This document shows, piece after piece, positions 48,201 to 57,400 of a DNA stretch of 64,000 bases. The DNA comes from Rallus limicola (taxonomy: Eukaryota; Chordata; Aves; Gruiformes; Rallidae). Numbering within the stretch: the first letter of the stretch is position 1; every line of letters begins with the position of its first letter. The stretch is from NCBI GenBank assembly GCA_022605955.1, contig JAKCOZ010000058.1, positions 2,728,001 to 2,792,000 on the forward strand. The letters run 5' to 3'. The notes beneath the pieces were generated by a model. That model ran no database searches. It was not told the origin of the DNA and saw only the letters and a list, made by a program, of their open reading frames with translations. Position numbers and translations under genes: made by a program.

Positions 48201-48591
48201 ATTTACATCCTTTCACAGGTTATTAAAAAAAATCCATGAGCAAGTAACTATATACACACACAACCTCATTCCAGCTATTATAAAATAGACAATGAGTTTT
48301 AGAGTTAGCAGTTTAAGTATGTGACACACCAGAAAAACAAATTACCTTCTTTTTCTCAATGTTCCTGATCTTGTGTTTGAGGCAGATAAGCCCATTGTCA
48401 ATGTAAGTCTCATATGCCTGGGAAGGAGAGGCTGCCGAGTTCAGCGCAGACTGCAGGGGGCTGGAGGGAGGCTGGCTCTCCCCAGACGGGTTCACCTGCT
48501 GCTTGGTCGCCTTCATACTCTTATCCTCCCCCTCCTTTGACCGGCCTGAAGGTGATGGGCAATGGAAAGGAGCTTGGGAAAGCTGCACCAT
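16632..48591 (-). CDS. CAPRIN2: Caprin-2, complete coding region in 20 exons
   Basis: Cytoplasmic RNA-binding caprin family protein (also RNG140/EEG-1), found in RNA granules and reported to promote LRP5/6 phosphorylation in Wnt signalling. Exons, 5' to 3': 48346-48591, 46600-46662, 43856-43942, 41233-41471, 39713-39795, 37714-37878, 37178-37221, 35036-35818, 34145-34186, 30027-30158, 29748-29835, 27911-27966, 27249-27350, 25091-25201, 24309-24461, 22893-23076, 20596-20778, 19313-19413, 18536-18602, 16632-17197. All junctions are GT-AG, phases agree throughout, and the total is 3495 nt (1164 aa); human is about 1127 aa. Layout: caprin homology region about 65-295, Lys/Trp repeats 310-570, G3BP-type motif YNFMQESILDF near 624-634, Ser/Pro/Gln-rich 637-860, RG-rich about 865-975, C1q about 1035-1164. 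The protein matches human CAPRIN2 nearly end to end. The start (MVQLSQAPF) aligns with an internal Met of the long human isoform, so a longer N-terminus from another first exon is possible. Confidence 0.95.
17195..17203 (-). promoter_or_regulatory. CAPRIN2: NAGNAG tandem splice acceptor
   Basis: The intron ends TTTAACAGCAGGATGG, giving two AG acceptors 3 nt apart. Exon start at 17200 yields ...SR-A-G-W...; start at 17197 yields ...SR-G-W.... Both keep the frame. Confidence 0.8.
18536..18602 (-). CDS. CAPRIN2: CAPRIN2 coding exon 19
   Basis: 67 nt, phase 0 in and 1 out, [20 protein letters not shown] then SR. The donor AGAG|GTAAGG leads into the NAGNAG acceptor of the last exon. Confidence 0.93.
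19313..19413 (-). CDS. CAPRIN2: CAPRIN2 coding exon 18
   Basis: 101 nt, phase 1 in and 0 out, [20 protein letters not shown] ... YSQR; Gly/Tyr/Gln-rich prion-like composition. Confidence 0.92.
20390..20434. repeat. Perfect 11-bp inverted repeat with flanking direct repeats (CAPRIN2 intron)
   Basis: CTTGCAAAGTT, one G, then its exact reverse complement (20398-20420). The word agaatgaacttgcaaa occurs on both sides. Could extrude as a hairpin; no known role. Confidence 0.85.
20596..20778 (-). CDS. CAPRIN2: CAPRIN2 coding exon 17, RG-rich
   Basis: 183 nt, phase 1 both ends, [20 protein letters not shown] followed by [20 protein letters not shown], then RSPGGYK. RG/RGG-like segments of this kind bind RNA in caprins. 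Confidence 0.94.
22893..23076 (-). CDS. CAPRIN2: CAPRIN2 coding exon 16
   Basis: 184 nt, phase 0 in and 1 out, [20 protein letters not shown] then [20 protein letters not shown]; a conserved caprin 'VFxxNAPxPP' and 'YNQSF' block. Confidence 0.94.
23400..23450 (+). repeat. Possible short LTR 5'-end fragment
   Basis: tgtcctggcttcagctggga resembles the start of the avian LTR family seen at 25624 and 46210. The following bases match only with a gap. It is too short to be sure. Confidence 0.3.
24309..24461 (-). CDS. CAPRIN2: CAPRIN2 coding exon 15
   Basis: 153 nt, phase 0 both ends, Ser/Pro-rich, ending [14 protein letters not shown], which matches the conserved caprin 'APFQ(A/S)MQTVF' motif. 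Confidence 0.94.
25091..25201 (-). CDS. CAPRIN2: CAPRIN2 coding exon 14
   Basis: 111 nt, phase 0 both ends, [20 protein letters not shown] ... KKIEIAQ; resembles the 'TASQPLYQPS' region of CAPRIN1. Confidence 0.9.
25624..26040 (+). repeat. Avian endogenous retrovirus LTR fragment, internally deleted
   Basis: Resembles a common bird LTR (gagttaattttcttc start, gccaggacagctgac block, gatgtcattctgagtatata TATA region, agttgccagctgggtt end). It is the same family as 45678-46210 but in the opposite orientation, and lacks the middle segment carrying the polyadenylation region. No retroviral genes flank it. It lies antisense in a CAPRIN2 intron. Confidence 0.75.
27249..27350 (-). CDS. CAPRIN2: CAPRIN2 coding exon 13
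   Basis: 102 nt, phase 0 both ends, Ser/Thr/Ala-rich ([20 protein letters not shown] ... LVTPQ). Confidence 0.9.
27911..27966 (-). CDS. CAPRIN2: CAPRIN2 coding exon 12
   Basis: 56 nt, phase 1 in and 0 out, [18 protein letters not shown]; acceptor TTTTTTTACAG, donor CAA|GTAAGT. Confidence 0.92.
28493..29280 (-). repeat. CR1 LINE fragment in a CAPRIN2 intron
   Basis: Begins on the plus strand with tcatagaat (the CR1 3' tail in reverse) and continues about 790 bases into the ORF2 region. The minus strand encodes the [13 protein letters not shown] signature. It is in the same orientation as CAPRIN2 and 5'-truncated. Confidence 0.88.
29281..29610 (-). repeat. Second CR1 LINE 3' fragment abutting the first
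   Basis: A fresh tcatagaat 3' end at about 29283 is followed by the CR1 3' region (ttggaagggacccataagga...), about 330 bases long, directly joined to the 5' side of the preceding CR1. The minus strand encodes [13 protein letters not shown], a CR1 C-terminal signature. Confidence 0.85.
29748..29835 (-). CDS. CAPRIN2: CAPRIN2 coding exon 11
   Basis: 88 nt, phase 0 in and 1 out, [20 protein letters not shown] to SSPV. Stacked GTAG-GTAG-GTAA sequence at the donor offers three GT sites 4 nt apart; only the middle one keeps the frame. Confidence 0.92.
30027..30158 (-). CDS. CAPRIN2: CAPRIN2 coding exon 10
   Basis: 132 nt, phase 0 both ends, ending [18 protein letters not shown]. Together with the next exon it forms YNFMQESILDF, equivalent to the CAPRIN1 segment that binds the NTF2-like domain of G3BP1. 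Confidence 0.94.
30159..34144 (-). other. CAPRIN2: CAPRIN2 intron 9 (about 4 kb)
   Basis: AT-rich intron without recognisable repeats or exons apart from the hairpin at 33725-33750. Confidence 0.7.
33725..33750. repeat. Perfect 12-bp inverted repeat (hairpin) in a CAPRIN2 intron
   Basis: gttgcataggaa, a 2-base loop aa, then the exact reverse complement. It lies about 400 bases downstream, in transcript direction, of the 42-nt exon's donor. Confidence 0.9.
34145..34186 (-). CDS. CAPRIN2: CAPRIN2 coding exon 9, 42-nt candidate cassette exon
   Basis: Encodes 14 residues, [14 protein letters not shown], in phase 0 at both ends, so inclusion or skipping keeps the frame. The acceptor is TTTTTGTGCCTAG and the donor AGA|GTAGGT. 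A second donor 4 nt downstream (GTAACA) would shift the frame. The human sequence I recall joins the flanking exons directly (EPKD-VPK), suggesting optional use. Confidence 0.7.
35036..35818 (-). CDS. CAPRIN2: CAPRIN2 coding exon 8 with 13 tandem K-x-W repeats
   Basis: 783 nt (261 codons, residues 310-570), phase 0 both ends; acceptor GTCTGTATAG, donor AAAGAA|GTGAGT. It starts [14 protein letters not shown], then runs through 13 units of about 14-21 residues with the core (S/P/T)-x-K-(S/P/A/H)-W followed by a highly charged Glu/Gln/Lys tail such as [11 protein letters not shown]. The region should be disordered. The human counterpart, as I recall it, has similar but more degraded units. Confidence 0.93.
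36231..36258. repeat. C18-A10 homopolymer pair in a CAPRIN2 intron
   Basis: Eighteen C followed directly by ten A, about 400 bases upstream (in transcript direction) of the K-x-W repeat exon. Probably length-variable. Confidence 0.95.
37178..37221 (-). CDS. CAPRIN2: CAPRIN2 coding exon 7
   Basis: 44 nt, phase 1 in and 0 out, [14 protein letters not shown]. It is followed by FLNRRY in the next exon, matching the PQEFLNRRY segment of human caprin-2. Confidence 0.9.
37714..37878 (-). CDS. CAPRIN2: CAPRIN2 coding exon 6
   Basis: 165 nt, phase 1 in and 1 out, [20 protein letters not shown] to GESIKEP. The donor CCAG|GTGCAA is weak; the frame stays open 14 more codons past it. Confidence 0.88.
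39713..39795 (-). CDS. CAPRIN2: CAPRIN2 coding exon 5
   Basis: 83 nt, phase 2 in and 1 out. Encodes [20 protein letters not shown] and KPVVGTT, the family-typical 'LWDLLEGKEKPVCGTTYK' segment of the caprin homology region. Confidence 0.94.
40587..40729 (-). pseudogene. Partial, frameshifted duplicate of CAPRIN2 exon 4
   Basis: Aligns to 41256-41400 with about 8 substitutions in 143 bases plus a 2-base deletion (roughly 94% identity by eye). It encodes [24 protein letters not shown] sequence up to KELDYL, then the deletion shifts the frame. It lacks the first 71 bases and last 23 bases of the source exon and both splice sites, so it is a non-functional intronic exon remnant from a local duplication. 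Confidence 0.9.
41233..41471 (-). CDS. CAPRIN2: CAPRIN2 coding exon 4
   Basis: 239 nt, residues 133-212, phase 0 in and 2 out. Basic helix ([20 protein letters not shown]) followed by [20 protein letters not shown], the dimerisation-associated part of the caprin homology region. A decayed partial copy of this exon lies in the next intron at 40587-40729. Confidence 0.94.
42975..43400 (-). repeat. Diverged CR1 LINE fragment in a CAPRIN2 intron
   Basis: Reads like an old CR1 3' region in reverse (tttggaagagatcttgcaat, catttagtccagcctcc, tttgtgcagtcacatcctga), ending with a trace of the ORF2 region (gcccacaactggacac). Much more diverged than the other CR1 copies here. Confidence 0.65.
43856..43942 (-). 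CDS. CAPRIN2: CAPRIN2 coding exon 3
   Basis: 87 nt, phase 0 both ends, residues 104-132. Contains [18 protein letters not shown], one of the most conserved caprin family segments. Confidence 0.94.
45678..46210 (-). repeat. Solo endogenous retrovirus LTR (about 533 bp) in a CAPRIN2 intron
   Basis: On the minus strand it begins TGTATCC and ends CTGACA, so it keeps TG...CA termini. A cagtatataattcgggg TATA-type box and a ctattaaactgtctttacct region lie in the usual order. No gag, pol or env sequence flanks it and no clear target-site duplication is visible. It is sense-oriented with CAPRIN2, so its promoter or poly(A) could affect that gene. Confidence 0.8.
46600..46662 (-). CDS. CAPRIN2: CAPRIN2 coding exon 2
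   Basis: 63 nt, phase 0 both ends, residues 83-103 ([20 protein letters not shown], then L). Start of the coiled-coil caprin homology region. Confidence 0.93.
48346..48591 (-). CDS. CAPRIN2: CAPRIN2 coding exon 1 (first ATG exon)
   Basis: Residues 1-82, ending [12 protein letters not shown] before an AAG|GTAATT donor. The exon itself begins at 48605 after a TTTTTGCAG acceptor, leaving 14 nt of leader before the ATG. The ATG has T at -3 and G at +4, an ordinary context. The frame is open to the exon's 5' edge (PSIS before the Met), as in human SVSM. Confidence 0.9.
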
Positions 48592-48647
48592 TGAAATGGA
48601 TGGAGCTGCAAAAAGACTCTTATTTATCTCTCTCTCTCAGCTCCCTT

Positions 48648-48660
48648 CCCCCCCCCCCCC
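48648..48660. repeat. C13 run (G13 in the transcript) upstream of the first coding exon
   Basis: Thirteen C followed by gccccc, about 40 bases upstream of the acceptor at 48605 in transcript direction, next to a CT-dinucleotide run (48627-48638). G-rich pre-mRNA here could affect acceptor choice. Confidence 0.9.
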
Positions 48661-49836
48661 GCCCCCACATTGTTATATTTTTTCTTATTATGCATCCAGA
48701 ACAGGTAAATACAAAAAAATCTAGCCTCATTAATAATTTATCGGTCTTTCACTCTTCTCCCTCCCCCTTTCAAAATATCTGTAGCAGGAATTTCAAAGAA
48801 AGATAAACTTTGTATTGTTTGAGACTCCCCACCCATCCAGACACCAGAAAGCCTTTACATAGGCAGAATCAGGCAGCACAGGGGATGATTCCAGAAACCA
48901 AATACAGTGCCCATATAAAACTAGGCAAGTTTCCTGTACACATCACCCACAAGGGAAAAAAACTGCAAGCAAGCAAATGCAGATCACACTACAAGCCTGC
49001 ACCCAGTCTACAGCCTGAATAAAAATCTGGAAGTGGCATGTCTGAACATACAGCCCCTCTTCTCACCCCCAATTCGGTTCTACCACTTCATGACCTTTGC
49101 AGCAGTCCAGCTAATAATAATAACTAAAAAATTTCAACCAAAAAAAGACCCCCAAAAATTGCAGCACATTCGGTTACAACAGGGTTATTCTTCAAGAGGA
49201 ACTGGTGTCTGCCTACACCCATCCAGAAGATGCACTTGTGCCATGGCAAGACACCAGCTTTGATGGGAGGGGCTGGGCTTTAACCTTGAACAGAGAATTT
49301 CTGCAAGAGATGCTCCACCACCCTCAACTACTCACACCCGCTCCTGGAAAGCAATGACACCACATTTCCGCTGCCCTGCCCGCTCGGGAGGCCTGCGGCT
49401 CACGATCCCCGCGGGCACCAGCCGCCACGGCCAAGCGAGGTGAGGGGCCAGGGAAGCGAAAAACCTCCACTACCCCCCCGACGCCCGCTCTGCCCCTGCC
49501 GCAGGGCAGGGAACTGCCTCCGCACCCTACCGGCTCTGATACCAGCCGGGAGGGAGGGGGCCACCGGAGCCAGCCCCGCATCCCGTCCTCCTCGGGGACG
49601 GCAAGAAAGTGCCTCCCAGGGAGGGCACGGGTACGGCCGCCGCCGGCACGCCGCTCCGCACGCCTCACCAACACGGCGGAAGAGAAGGGAGGAGAGAGCA
49701 GCGGCAGGCTCCTTGCCGCCGGCATCGCCATCCCGGGAATCCTCCTTTTCCTCCTCCGCCTACTCGCGCTGCCGCCGCCAAGTTGCGGCGGTCCGCAGCC
49801 GGCCCCGCGCCGCCTCACTCCCGCTTCCCCGCTCAC

Positions 49837-49910
49837 CTCGGTGCCCGCACACGCTCAGACCCGCCCCGCCGCCCGCCCCCCGCCTGATATAGCGGCGGAG
49901 GAAGGGCGGG
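49837..49910 (-). other. CAPRIN2: Candidate CAPRIN2 5' UTR exon (donor at 49837)
   Basis: Donor CACCGAG|GTGAGC. The 5' limit is unknown; a weak TATA-like CTATATCA lies at about 49885-49892. Confidence 0.45.
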
Positions 49911-49964
49911 CGGGGCCCGCCGCAGAGGTCACCGCCTGCCTCCCAATCGCCGGCGCCGCCTCAC

Positions 49965-50010
49965 CTGCCCGTCTGCCTTCCTGCTCTGCGCCGCGGCGCC
50001 TCACGTGATG
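49965..50010 (-). other. CAPRIN2: Alternative candidate CAPRIN2 5' UTR exon (donor at 49965)
   Basis: Donor ACGGGCAG|GTGAGG, about 36 bases downstream of the TCACGTGA E-box. The 5' limit is unknown. Confidence 0.4.
50001..50008. promoter_or_regulatory. CAPRIN2: Palindromic E-box TCACGTGA in the CAPRIN2 promoter
   Basis: Exact USF/TFEB-type (CLEAR-like) E-box core within the CpG island, close to the probable transcription start. Confidence 0.5.
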
Positions 50011-50120
50011 CGGGCAGAGGTGGGGACCGTTACCCGGGGCGGGGAGCCGCTGCCCGTCAGCGTGTGCGAAGGGGCGGGACGCAGCGCCTCCCGGTGAAGG
50101 TCAGGCGGCCCCACCCGGAG

Positions 50121-53100
50121 GCTGCCTCTAGATCTGGTGTCCTTGGGTTTGGAGAGCGGCAAACTCTAGGGCGAGACCTGGTCCTCTCCCGGAGGTGTGT
50201 GCAAATGAGGAGCCGAGCGAGGGCTGTGGCAGGAGGTGGGGAACAGGGAGTCCTGGGAGAGTACGGCCTGCCACCAGTTTCACAGGGAAGGGATACGTTG
50301 TGTGACATGGCCCCACACCTTGCTTTGACCCTAAGGGAGAAGGTTGTACAGGTGAAGCTATCATCCAGTGTCTAGTCATGGTATCACAGTGGCCTCCTAA
50401 AACAGTTGGCCCAGGACAGGCTGGCTTCTCTCTCCCAGAGGCCCTGGGAAAAGGGTCTCCTCACCCAGCACAAGCAGGTCCCCATCTTCACCTAGTCAGA
50501 TGCAGGGCTCAGTCACACCCTTTTACTAACATGTGTTGGGTGGCTGTGGGCGAGCCAGGAATGTTGCTCTGTGCCTGTTTAAATTAGAGTTCTTCCAGGC
50601 CCATACAGAACCCCTTGAGGAGCCTTATAGGACCACAGGTCTTCCTATCAAAGAAAAGATCTGTACTTCCTCTATAAACGCAAGCCAATCCTATAAACAC
50701 TTGATACCTAGCAGAAGCACTTAAGTCCATTGAACACGGACAGTAAAATTGTTGCAACCAACCTGTTGTTAATGTCTAACAATGCCATCAGTGCTGCACA
50801 AGGTATGGAAGGTTGGAAAACTAGGGACAACAGACCTTCCAAAGATCACAGGACTAAGCTGGAATTATGTTTTCTGTGTTTCGTGTTTCTCTTTTTGTGG
50901 CGGTTACCTCAAAAAGCAATAAATGATGCAGCAAGTTCATAGAGATTCTGGAAGTTGTGAAAATAGAAGCATTTTGAAAGAGTCACTAGTGAGTCAGTAA
51001 GGAAGGATTGTGAAGGTTTTGCAGAACAGAAAAGATGCTTATGTAGCGCACAGGGTGGATGAGAGAACTTGAGAGAGAGGGCTCATACAGAAGAAAAACT
51101 GCATTTAAAAGTAAAACTAAATAGATGATTCAAATAATAAGGAGAATTCACAGGATACTGCAGAATCATATTCAGCCATACGGAACCACCTGTAGCATCC
51201 TCAATCTTGCCACTTCTCCTGGTTTAATCACAAGTGTCAAAGGACTTTAGTTTTCTTAAAGGCCTAGCTCCTAGATTAAGGTCAATGTGTGGAGGCTAGT
51301 TTTCATGACTGAGAAGAAATGCTAATAAATAAGATACAGATTGTGTCTGGGCTCAGCAACGTACGCAGAAAATCCTTCCAGTAGATTACTGTTCTTTGTG
51401 TGGTTTTGTTCAAAGCAAGCACTCATGAGCTAGATCCTTGCAAAGCAATTATAAAATTAATGGTCAATTAGTGCATATATTAGCAATAGATCATAATTAA
51501 TGCGCAGATACCTGAGACTGTTCTATAAATTGTAATTACAGTTTGCAAACTACTTTGTAGTGCACTTTTAACATTAGGAAATTGTATAAAAGAGAAAAAA
51601 AATTGAAAGGAAAATTGCTGCAGGCCACATCCATATTTAAAAACAGAGGGTATCTGAGCTTCATTCTAAAACAAATACAGAGTACCTATTCGAGACTGAA
51701 GCTATAGATATTTATAGTGTATGTGTGGTCTCTGGTGTACTTTAAGGAACACTGCTAATGTGGCAAGGTCAATCACACCAAAGTTAAGAAATGACAGCAT
51801 TAAGCACAGCCTAAATTAATAAATTTAATGGCATTTTGCAGGCCCATTGTGAGATCAGCTTTTAGATTATCATAGGTTATTACAGTCTAGCCACATGTCG
51901 TTCATAGGCACACATCATCCTAGATGCTCAGCATTCCCAGCTTGGGCATCTGTGTGTTTTACTGCAGGATCAGAAGGGGATTGCACTCTAATGGCTGAAG
52001 AACACAACATTCTTTCGCTGATTTTGCTCATCCCTTCCAACTGGGATTGCCCTGATTTTTCCCAGTCCCAGCAGTTTGCCCCACTCAATTTTCTTGCACT
52101 CCCACTTCCTTTCCTGAACCTCAGGCTCAGTCTTTTTGCCCAGGCCTACACATTGTCCAAATCACAGGCTTCTCTAAGCTTCTCTAAGAAGCAGTTATCT
52201 CCTTTGCACACAATTCCAACCCTTTGCCCAAACACTTCAGTTTCTCACACCTGACTCTTCACCCAGCCTCCCAAAACCCTTCCTAGTTCCAGTGGCACCC
52301 AGTGTCAGCCTGCCTGCTTCCAGCTGGCTGCCATGAAGACACAGATCAGGTTCCCACTTTTGTTCCTTGCCATCCCTTTTATTATTGTATTGTGAAACAT
52401 GACAAAGTAAATGGATGTGTAGAATAAGATCAGCAGTTTGTTAACTTCAGGAGGGAAAGATGTAACAGTAAATGTACTGCAAAGGTATGAACTACAGTTA
52501 TGAACTACAGAAATCTGCTTCAGTCATGGAAGACTTCTTAGAAAGGAAGGAATTTTGGAACCAGCAATGGATGAATGCCTTAGATCTCACAAAGGTGACT
52601 AGTAGTCAGAATTATACCCCATTTATTGGAAGAACCCAGAACATTTTGGGAAATAAGCTGCTGCAAGGCTCTGCTATGCTGCAAGGAGTTTTCTGCATAT
52701 ATACATTCTGTGGCTACCTGTCAGAGGTAGAAGCCAAGGAGTCTGAGTCTCTCAGAGTCCAGCATTGCATTACACAAATTGCTGCTTTACACCACAATGA
52801 TTTCTAACTAAATTTTGCAAATGCTCCTATAAGATACAGTTCTCCCTTTAAACTCCAGATCATGCTCTTCTGTGTTTTCTTTAAAGGATCCTAGTTTCAG
52901 TTCCTTGTATAGGAACATTTATCTTTCTTTTTAGTCTCCCAGTTCAATCCTACCTAGTAAACTTGTTCACATCCTTGCTCTTCTTGTGCCACCAGTGCCA
53001 GGCATACTTTCCAATTCCTGGCCAGCTTTGATCTCCTCCCTCAGTCCTCACCTTGCTAGAATTCTTGATTCTTTTGACTCTTTTTATTCCACTCACCACT

Positions 53101-53888
53101 TGCTGCATTTTCATCAGTCTTTTTACTCTTTTATTATGTTAAAAGGAAAGAAGAAAGGGAGAAACAAAAGTAAGCAGAAATAGTTGCAGTGCCCAGGAGC
53201 AGCCATTACAACCTAAGTCAGATTTCACGTATGTAGCTCCAGGCCAAACTGAGTATGTTTAATTAGAACCGGTTTTAACACCTATGACATCTGTGAGTGA
53301 ATGGAGTTAGGCTCCCTGGCAGAAGCATCTTTGGAGAATTTACAAGTTCAGCTGAAAGGGCTCTCTCTGGAGTACGTACCAGATGCCTGCATATAAGCAT
53401 ACTGCACTAAAGCCACTCCTTGACAGTGAAGTTGAAATTTCCTTTCCCAGGCTTTGGATTTCTGGAATTTCAGTGAAAGTGCAGAGAGGAACCCATGAAC
53501 TACTTGGGTTTTTTCAGCCTTGAAAATGGCAAACCCAATGGGTCTCAACTCACTTTGAGGCAGACACCTAGGATGGAAGATTTCATTTGGAACTAAAAAA
53601 AGCAGTTAGAGCAAAAGCAAATTAAAAAAAAATAGGAAAAAAAACCAAAAGGGGGAAAAAAGTGGGGGGAAGTGGTGGGCAACCTTAGTAATAAGAGGGG
53701 CCAGCTGAGATGGAGAAAGATGTTGTGGCTCAAGCAGTGTAAGCAGCAGCACCTGTCTCTGTTAGTTTCTCTGTCCTTGCACAGGACCTCATCAAATCTC
53801 AGCTGCAAAAGGACAAACATTGCCAAATAGGCATTCCTGTGTGATTTTTTTCTTTTTTTAATGCATGCGAGCAAAAAATTCAAAATAA
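50121..53888. other. Intergenic DNA upstream of CAPRIN2
   Basis: Falls back to AT-rich sequence. The open frames present (for example 51895-52254) lack splice context or family resemblance. No gene or repeat recognised. Confidence 0.6.
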
Positions 53889-54473
53889 TCATAGAATGGT
53901 TATGGTTGGAAAAGACCTTCAATATCATGGAGTCCAACCATCTATCCAGCGCTACTAGGTCCAACACTGGACCATGTCACCAAGTACAATGTCTACTCTT
54001 CTTTTAAACACCTCCAGGGATGGTGACTCAACCACCTCCCTGTGCAGCCCGTTCCAATATCTGACAACCCTTTCAGTAAAGAGGTTTTTTCACAATATCC
54101 AACGTAAACTTACCCTGACACAACTTCAGGCTGTTTCCCCTTGTCACTAGCTGTGAGGGAGAGGAGACCAACTCCCAGCTCACTACAGTGACCTTTTAGG
54201 TAGATGTTGAGAGCGATGAGGTCTCCCCTCAGTCTCCTTTTCTCCAGACTAAACAATCCCAGCTCCCTCAGCTGCTCCTCATAAGATTTGTCTTCTAAAC
54301 CCTTCACCAGCTTTGTAGCCCTTCTCTGGACACGCTCCATCATCTCGATGTCCTCCTTGTAGTGAGGGCCCCAAAGCTGCACACAGTACTCCAGCTGTGG
54401 CCTCACCAGCGCTGAGGACAGGGGCAGGATCAGTTCCCTACTCCCGCTGGCCAGAAACCCACTAATTTCCAGA
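53889..54473 (-). repeat. CR1 LINE 3' fragment, well preserved
   Basis: Starts with the reversed CR1 tail (tcatagaatggttatggttg) and runs about 585 bases. The minus strand encodes [20 protein letters not shown] and [20 protein letters not shown] of CR1 ORF2. 5'-truncated. Confidence 0.93.
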
Positions 54474-57400
54474 TGTGAGATTAAAGGGAACACTTGCCCA
54501 TAAGTGCTTTGCCATAGGGACTGGGACGTGAAAATGGATTTGTTATTTGTGTCAGAAACATTTGTAACATTTTAATTTTGTACAGTTTCCTTGTCCCTAC
54601 AACAAACATATGCCTTGGATGTTACAACTCACTCCTGTGCTTGTTGGGTTTTTTGATAGTTGAACCCTTGCCAGAGAAGATACAGCCTGTGAGGTTTTGA
54701 ATGGTTGCTGTGCTTGGTTGTGAGGACCACAATCCTTTTCAGGATGGGAATTGTACTCCTGTGTTTTCTTGTGTTTCTGCTACTGAGCACATGGGCAAGA
54801 AGATGCTTAGCTCAAGTGCCAAGGAGATAAAAGGGAGGAAGATATTATATGGGATAGAAGTCTGAATTGGGGGAAATGTAGAAGACTATTGGGGAAATAT
54901 TGGAAATTTGATTTATAGTGTTAGCAAGCTGAGTTAGAAAAGTTAGAAAACAGTAGAAGAGTAGAAGTAACATTTTCTATTAAACCAATATTTATTCAGT
55001 TTATTTTATGTCTGTCAACATTTTGATAAAAGAATACATTTAAACTGTTATTTTCTCCATAAGCCCCCTCCCTTCCCCTCTTTTGTTCTGTGCCTGGCAT
55101 GGATGTGGCATTTGAACAAACCTTGGTTGTGCATTAAAAGTTGATGAGTTTCAGGACTGATGCTGAGTTTTTGCAGGATTTAGAAGACTTACAGTAAATG
55201 AGCAAGGAAAGTATGTTTTTATGGCTAATGCAAGTGAACACTGACCTTTAAGCTAAGTGTATCCCTATCTCTGCTACAAACTTCTGATGGCTTAGGATCT
55301 GGTTGTAGACAGAAAGCATTCATAGCTGCAACTAGTATAAATAGGGTGGATGCTTTGAGCATATAGTCCTTTGCTTGTAGAATATTCTGGAGAATGAGGT
55401 ATTAGGTGTCTCAAATGATGCACTGAAAGTTAGTAGCATCTGTGACTTTTGTCTGTAGAAAAGAGGCATGATCCTGGCTCCATCATTCACAGGAATGCTG
55501 ATAAAAATCTGCCCAGTGTATTTCCCCCATTCAAAACCAACTCTATTTCCAAATCAGACCTTTATTGTTTAGGTTTGGTAGTCTGTGGAAAAAGGGTTTG
55601 TTGTGTTGGGTTTTTTTCTAAACATAAAGAAGAGTTCTACAATGGGAGTTTATTGCATATACGAGTGGTGGAATGGCAGGTGCTCACAGTTCTACGCAGG
55701 GATCACCTACAGAGTACTGTGAGCCAGCAGTGCTGCCTTCATCTGCTCTTCTGGAGGAGCCCAGAGAGTCCAGAGCTTCTTTGCTTCCCCAGAAGTAGCT
55801 ATAAATAGCTCAGCGACCCCGTCCTTCCACCATGGCCCTGCAGAGCCCTTCAATGATGCAGGCCTCCATTAAGATTTTATTGTTATCTTCTTGATACAGT
55901 TTTTTCAGTCATGTTTTCCTTTGAATCTTTCTATGTTTTCCTTTGAATCCTTCTGTTTTCCTTCGAATCTTTCTACATCAAAGCTGCATTCTGTGACTCA
56001 AACTAATTTTAAAGTCTGGTTTCAGACCATCTCTGCAATATGATACCTTTCTCTGCACCACGTTCTTTTTCTCATCAGAAAGAATGAGTGGCAGACAGAT
56101 TGACATTCCTGAAATCTGTCTGTGACTTGAACTCAGGGCTCAATTTCTGTGGCTTCATTTTGCTGCTCTGCAAGTTCTGAGGAATCTCATATGCAAAATG
56201 CTACATATCTGTATGTAATTGAATAAAAAGAGGGGCAGAATTTGGCAACTTCACAGTGCTATTGTGAGATTCAGTCAGGAGGAAAAAAATCCACCCCAAA
56301 TGATGAGGGAACAAAGCTAGAAGACTGTAGAGATTGTTATTATCAGTGAGCTTATTTCATTAAGCTGTATTTCTGTAAAAAATTAAATATACATTAAATA
56401 ATGTATTTGTGGAAAAGATGTTAACAGAAGTTTAAAGTGCATGATAAGTAGAATTATAGGGAAAGATGGTAAATCAGACACCCAAAAGAGCCATATGATA
56501 GCTTTAAGAAAGTGGAGAAGTATTTTCTTAAAATGTACATGCATATGCTTAATTCTATGTTGCCCATATTCTTACAAAAAAAACCAATACCGATCCCATG
56601 AATGCAAATAAACACGAGTTTAAGTATTCATAGGATAGGGCCTCTGTTTCTTGAAGACCTCCAATGATTACTTGTGGAATTCAAAATATGAAAAACAATT
56701 TTTATCTTCGTCCTTCATTTTCCTACTTTTTAATAAAATCCAGGCTGTTTATTAACTTTTATTCTAAAAACATCTTCTATTTGTATTGCAAATGGGATTT
56801 TCTTAGGCTCACCAGCAGATAAATTTTTCATAAATCTATCAGTATCTTTTAAAAAATATTAATTAATTTTTATTAGAAATAGGAATATTGTTGACAGTGG
56901 CTGACACCACCCCAACAAGTATGTACAACTCTTAGACAACTAGCAGGATGCATTTACTCAGGGAATCTGTCAGTTTGGGTCTTAATGTTACTTATGCTAT
57001 GAAAATTAATAAAATACTGTATGTTGTTTTCATCACCTGCCTCACCTAGCTCCTATTTTAATTAACTCTCAATATGTGTTACAAACAGTAGTTCAAACAC
57101 TCTCTCCTAAAATGTCTGCAGAGATACTAATCTGCTTTTCTTTTACCTTACTAAGTTTTTGCCACAAGAAGCAAGATTTCACTTGGAACAATTTGATTAC
57201 ATACTTTGCATTTTTACCTTGGCTGTGTGTGTAAGTGTCTGAACGTGGCAGCCCACAGCCACAGGGAGTGTGAACTGCTGTTGATCCTACTTTTTTTTTT
57301 TTTTTTTAATGTTCAGGACTCTAATTAAACATGTGCATAAGCCCATGCTTAACTTTGAGCATATGACTAACCCCACTGGCTTCATTAAGAGAATATACTC

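Larger units (their letters stand above)
49330..50120. promoter_or_regulatory. CAPRIN2: CpG island / CAPRIN2 promoter
   Basis: Dense GC and CpG block at the 5' end of CAPRIN2, with GC boxes and no strong TATA box. It contains two good minus-strand donors, GAG|GTGAGC (exon end 49837) and CAG|GTGAGG (exon end 49965). Either could close a non-coding first exon that splices to 48605, so alternative first exons are likely. A 170-codon minus-strand frame here starts at the donor GTG and is probably not coding. Confidence 0.82.

Noticed and set aside
49324..49836. 170-codon minus-strand open frame in the CAPRIN2 CpG island
   Set aside because: It begins at a splice-donor GTG rather than an ATG and has Arg/Gly/Pro composition typical of random GC-rich DNA.
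53593..53967. 124-codon minus-strand frame near a CR1
   Set aside because: It spans a poly-A/T-rich tract and the CR1 tail; composition is low-complexity.
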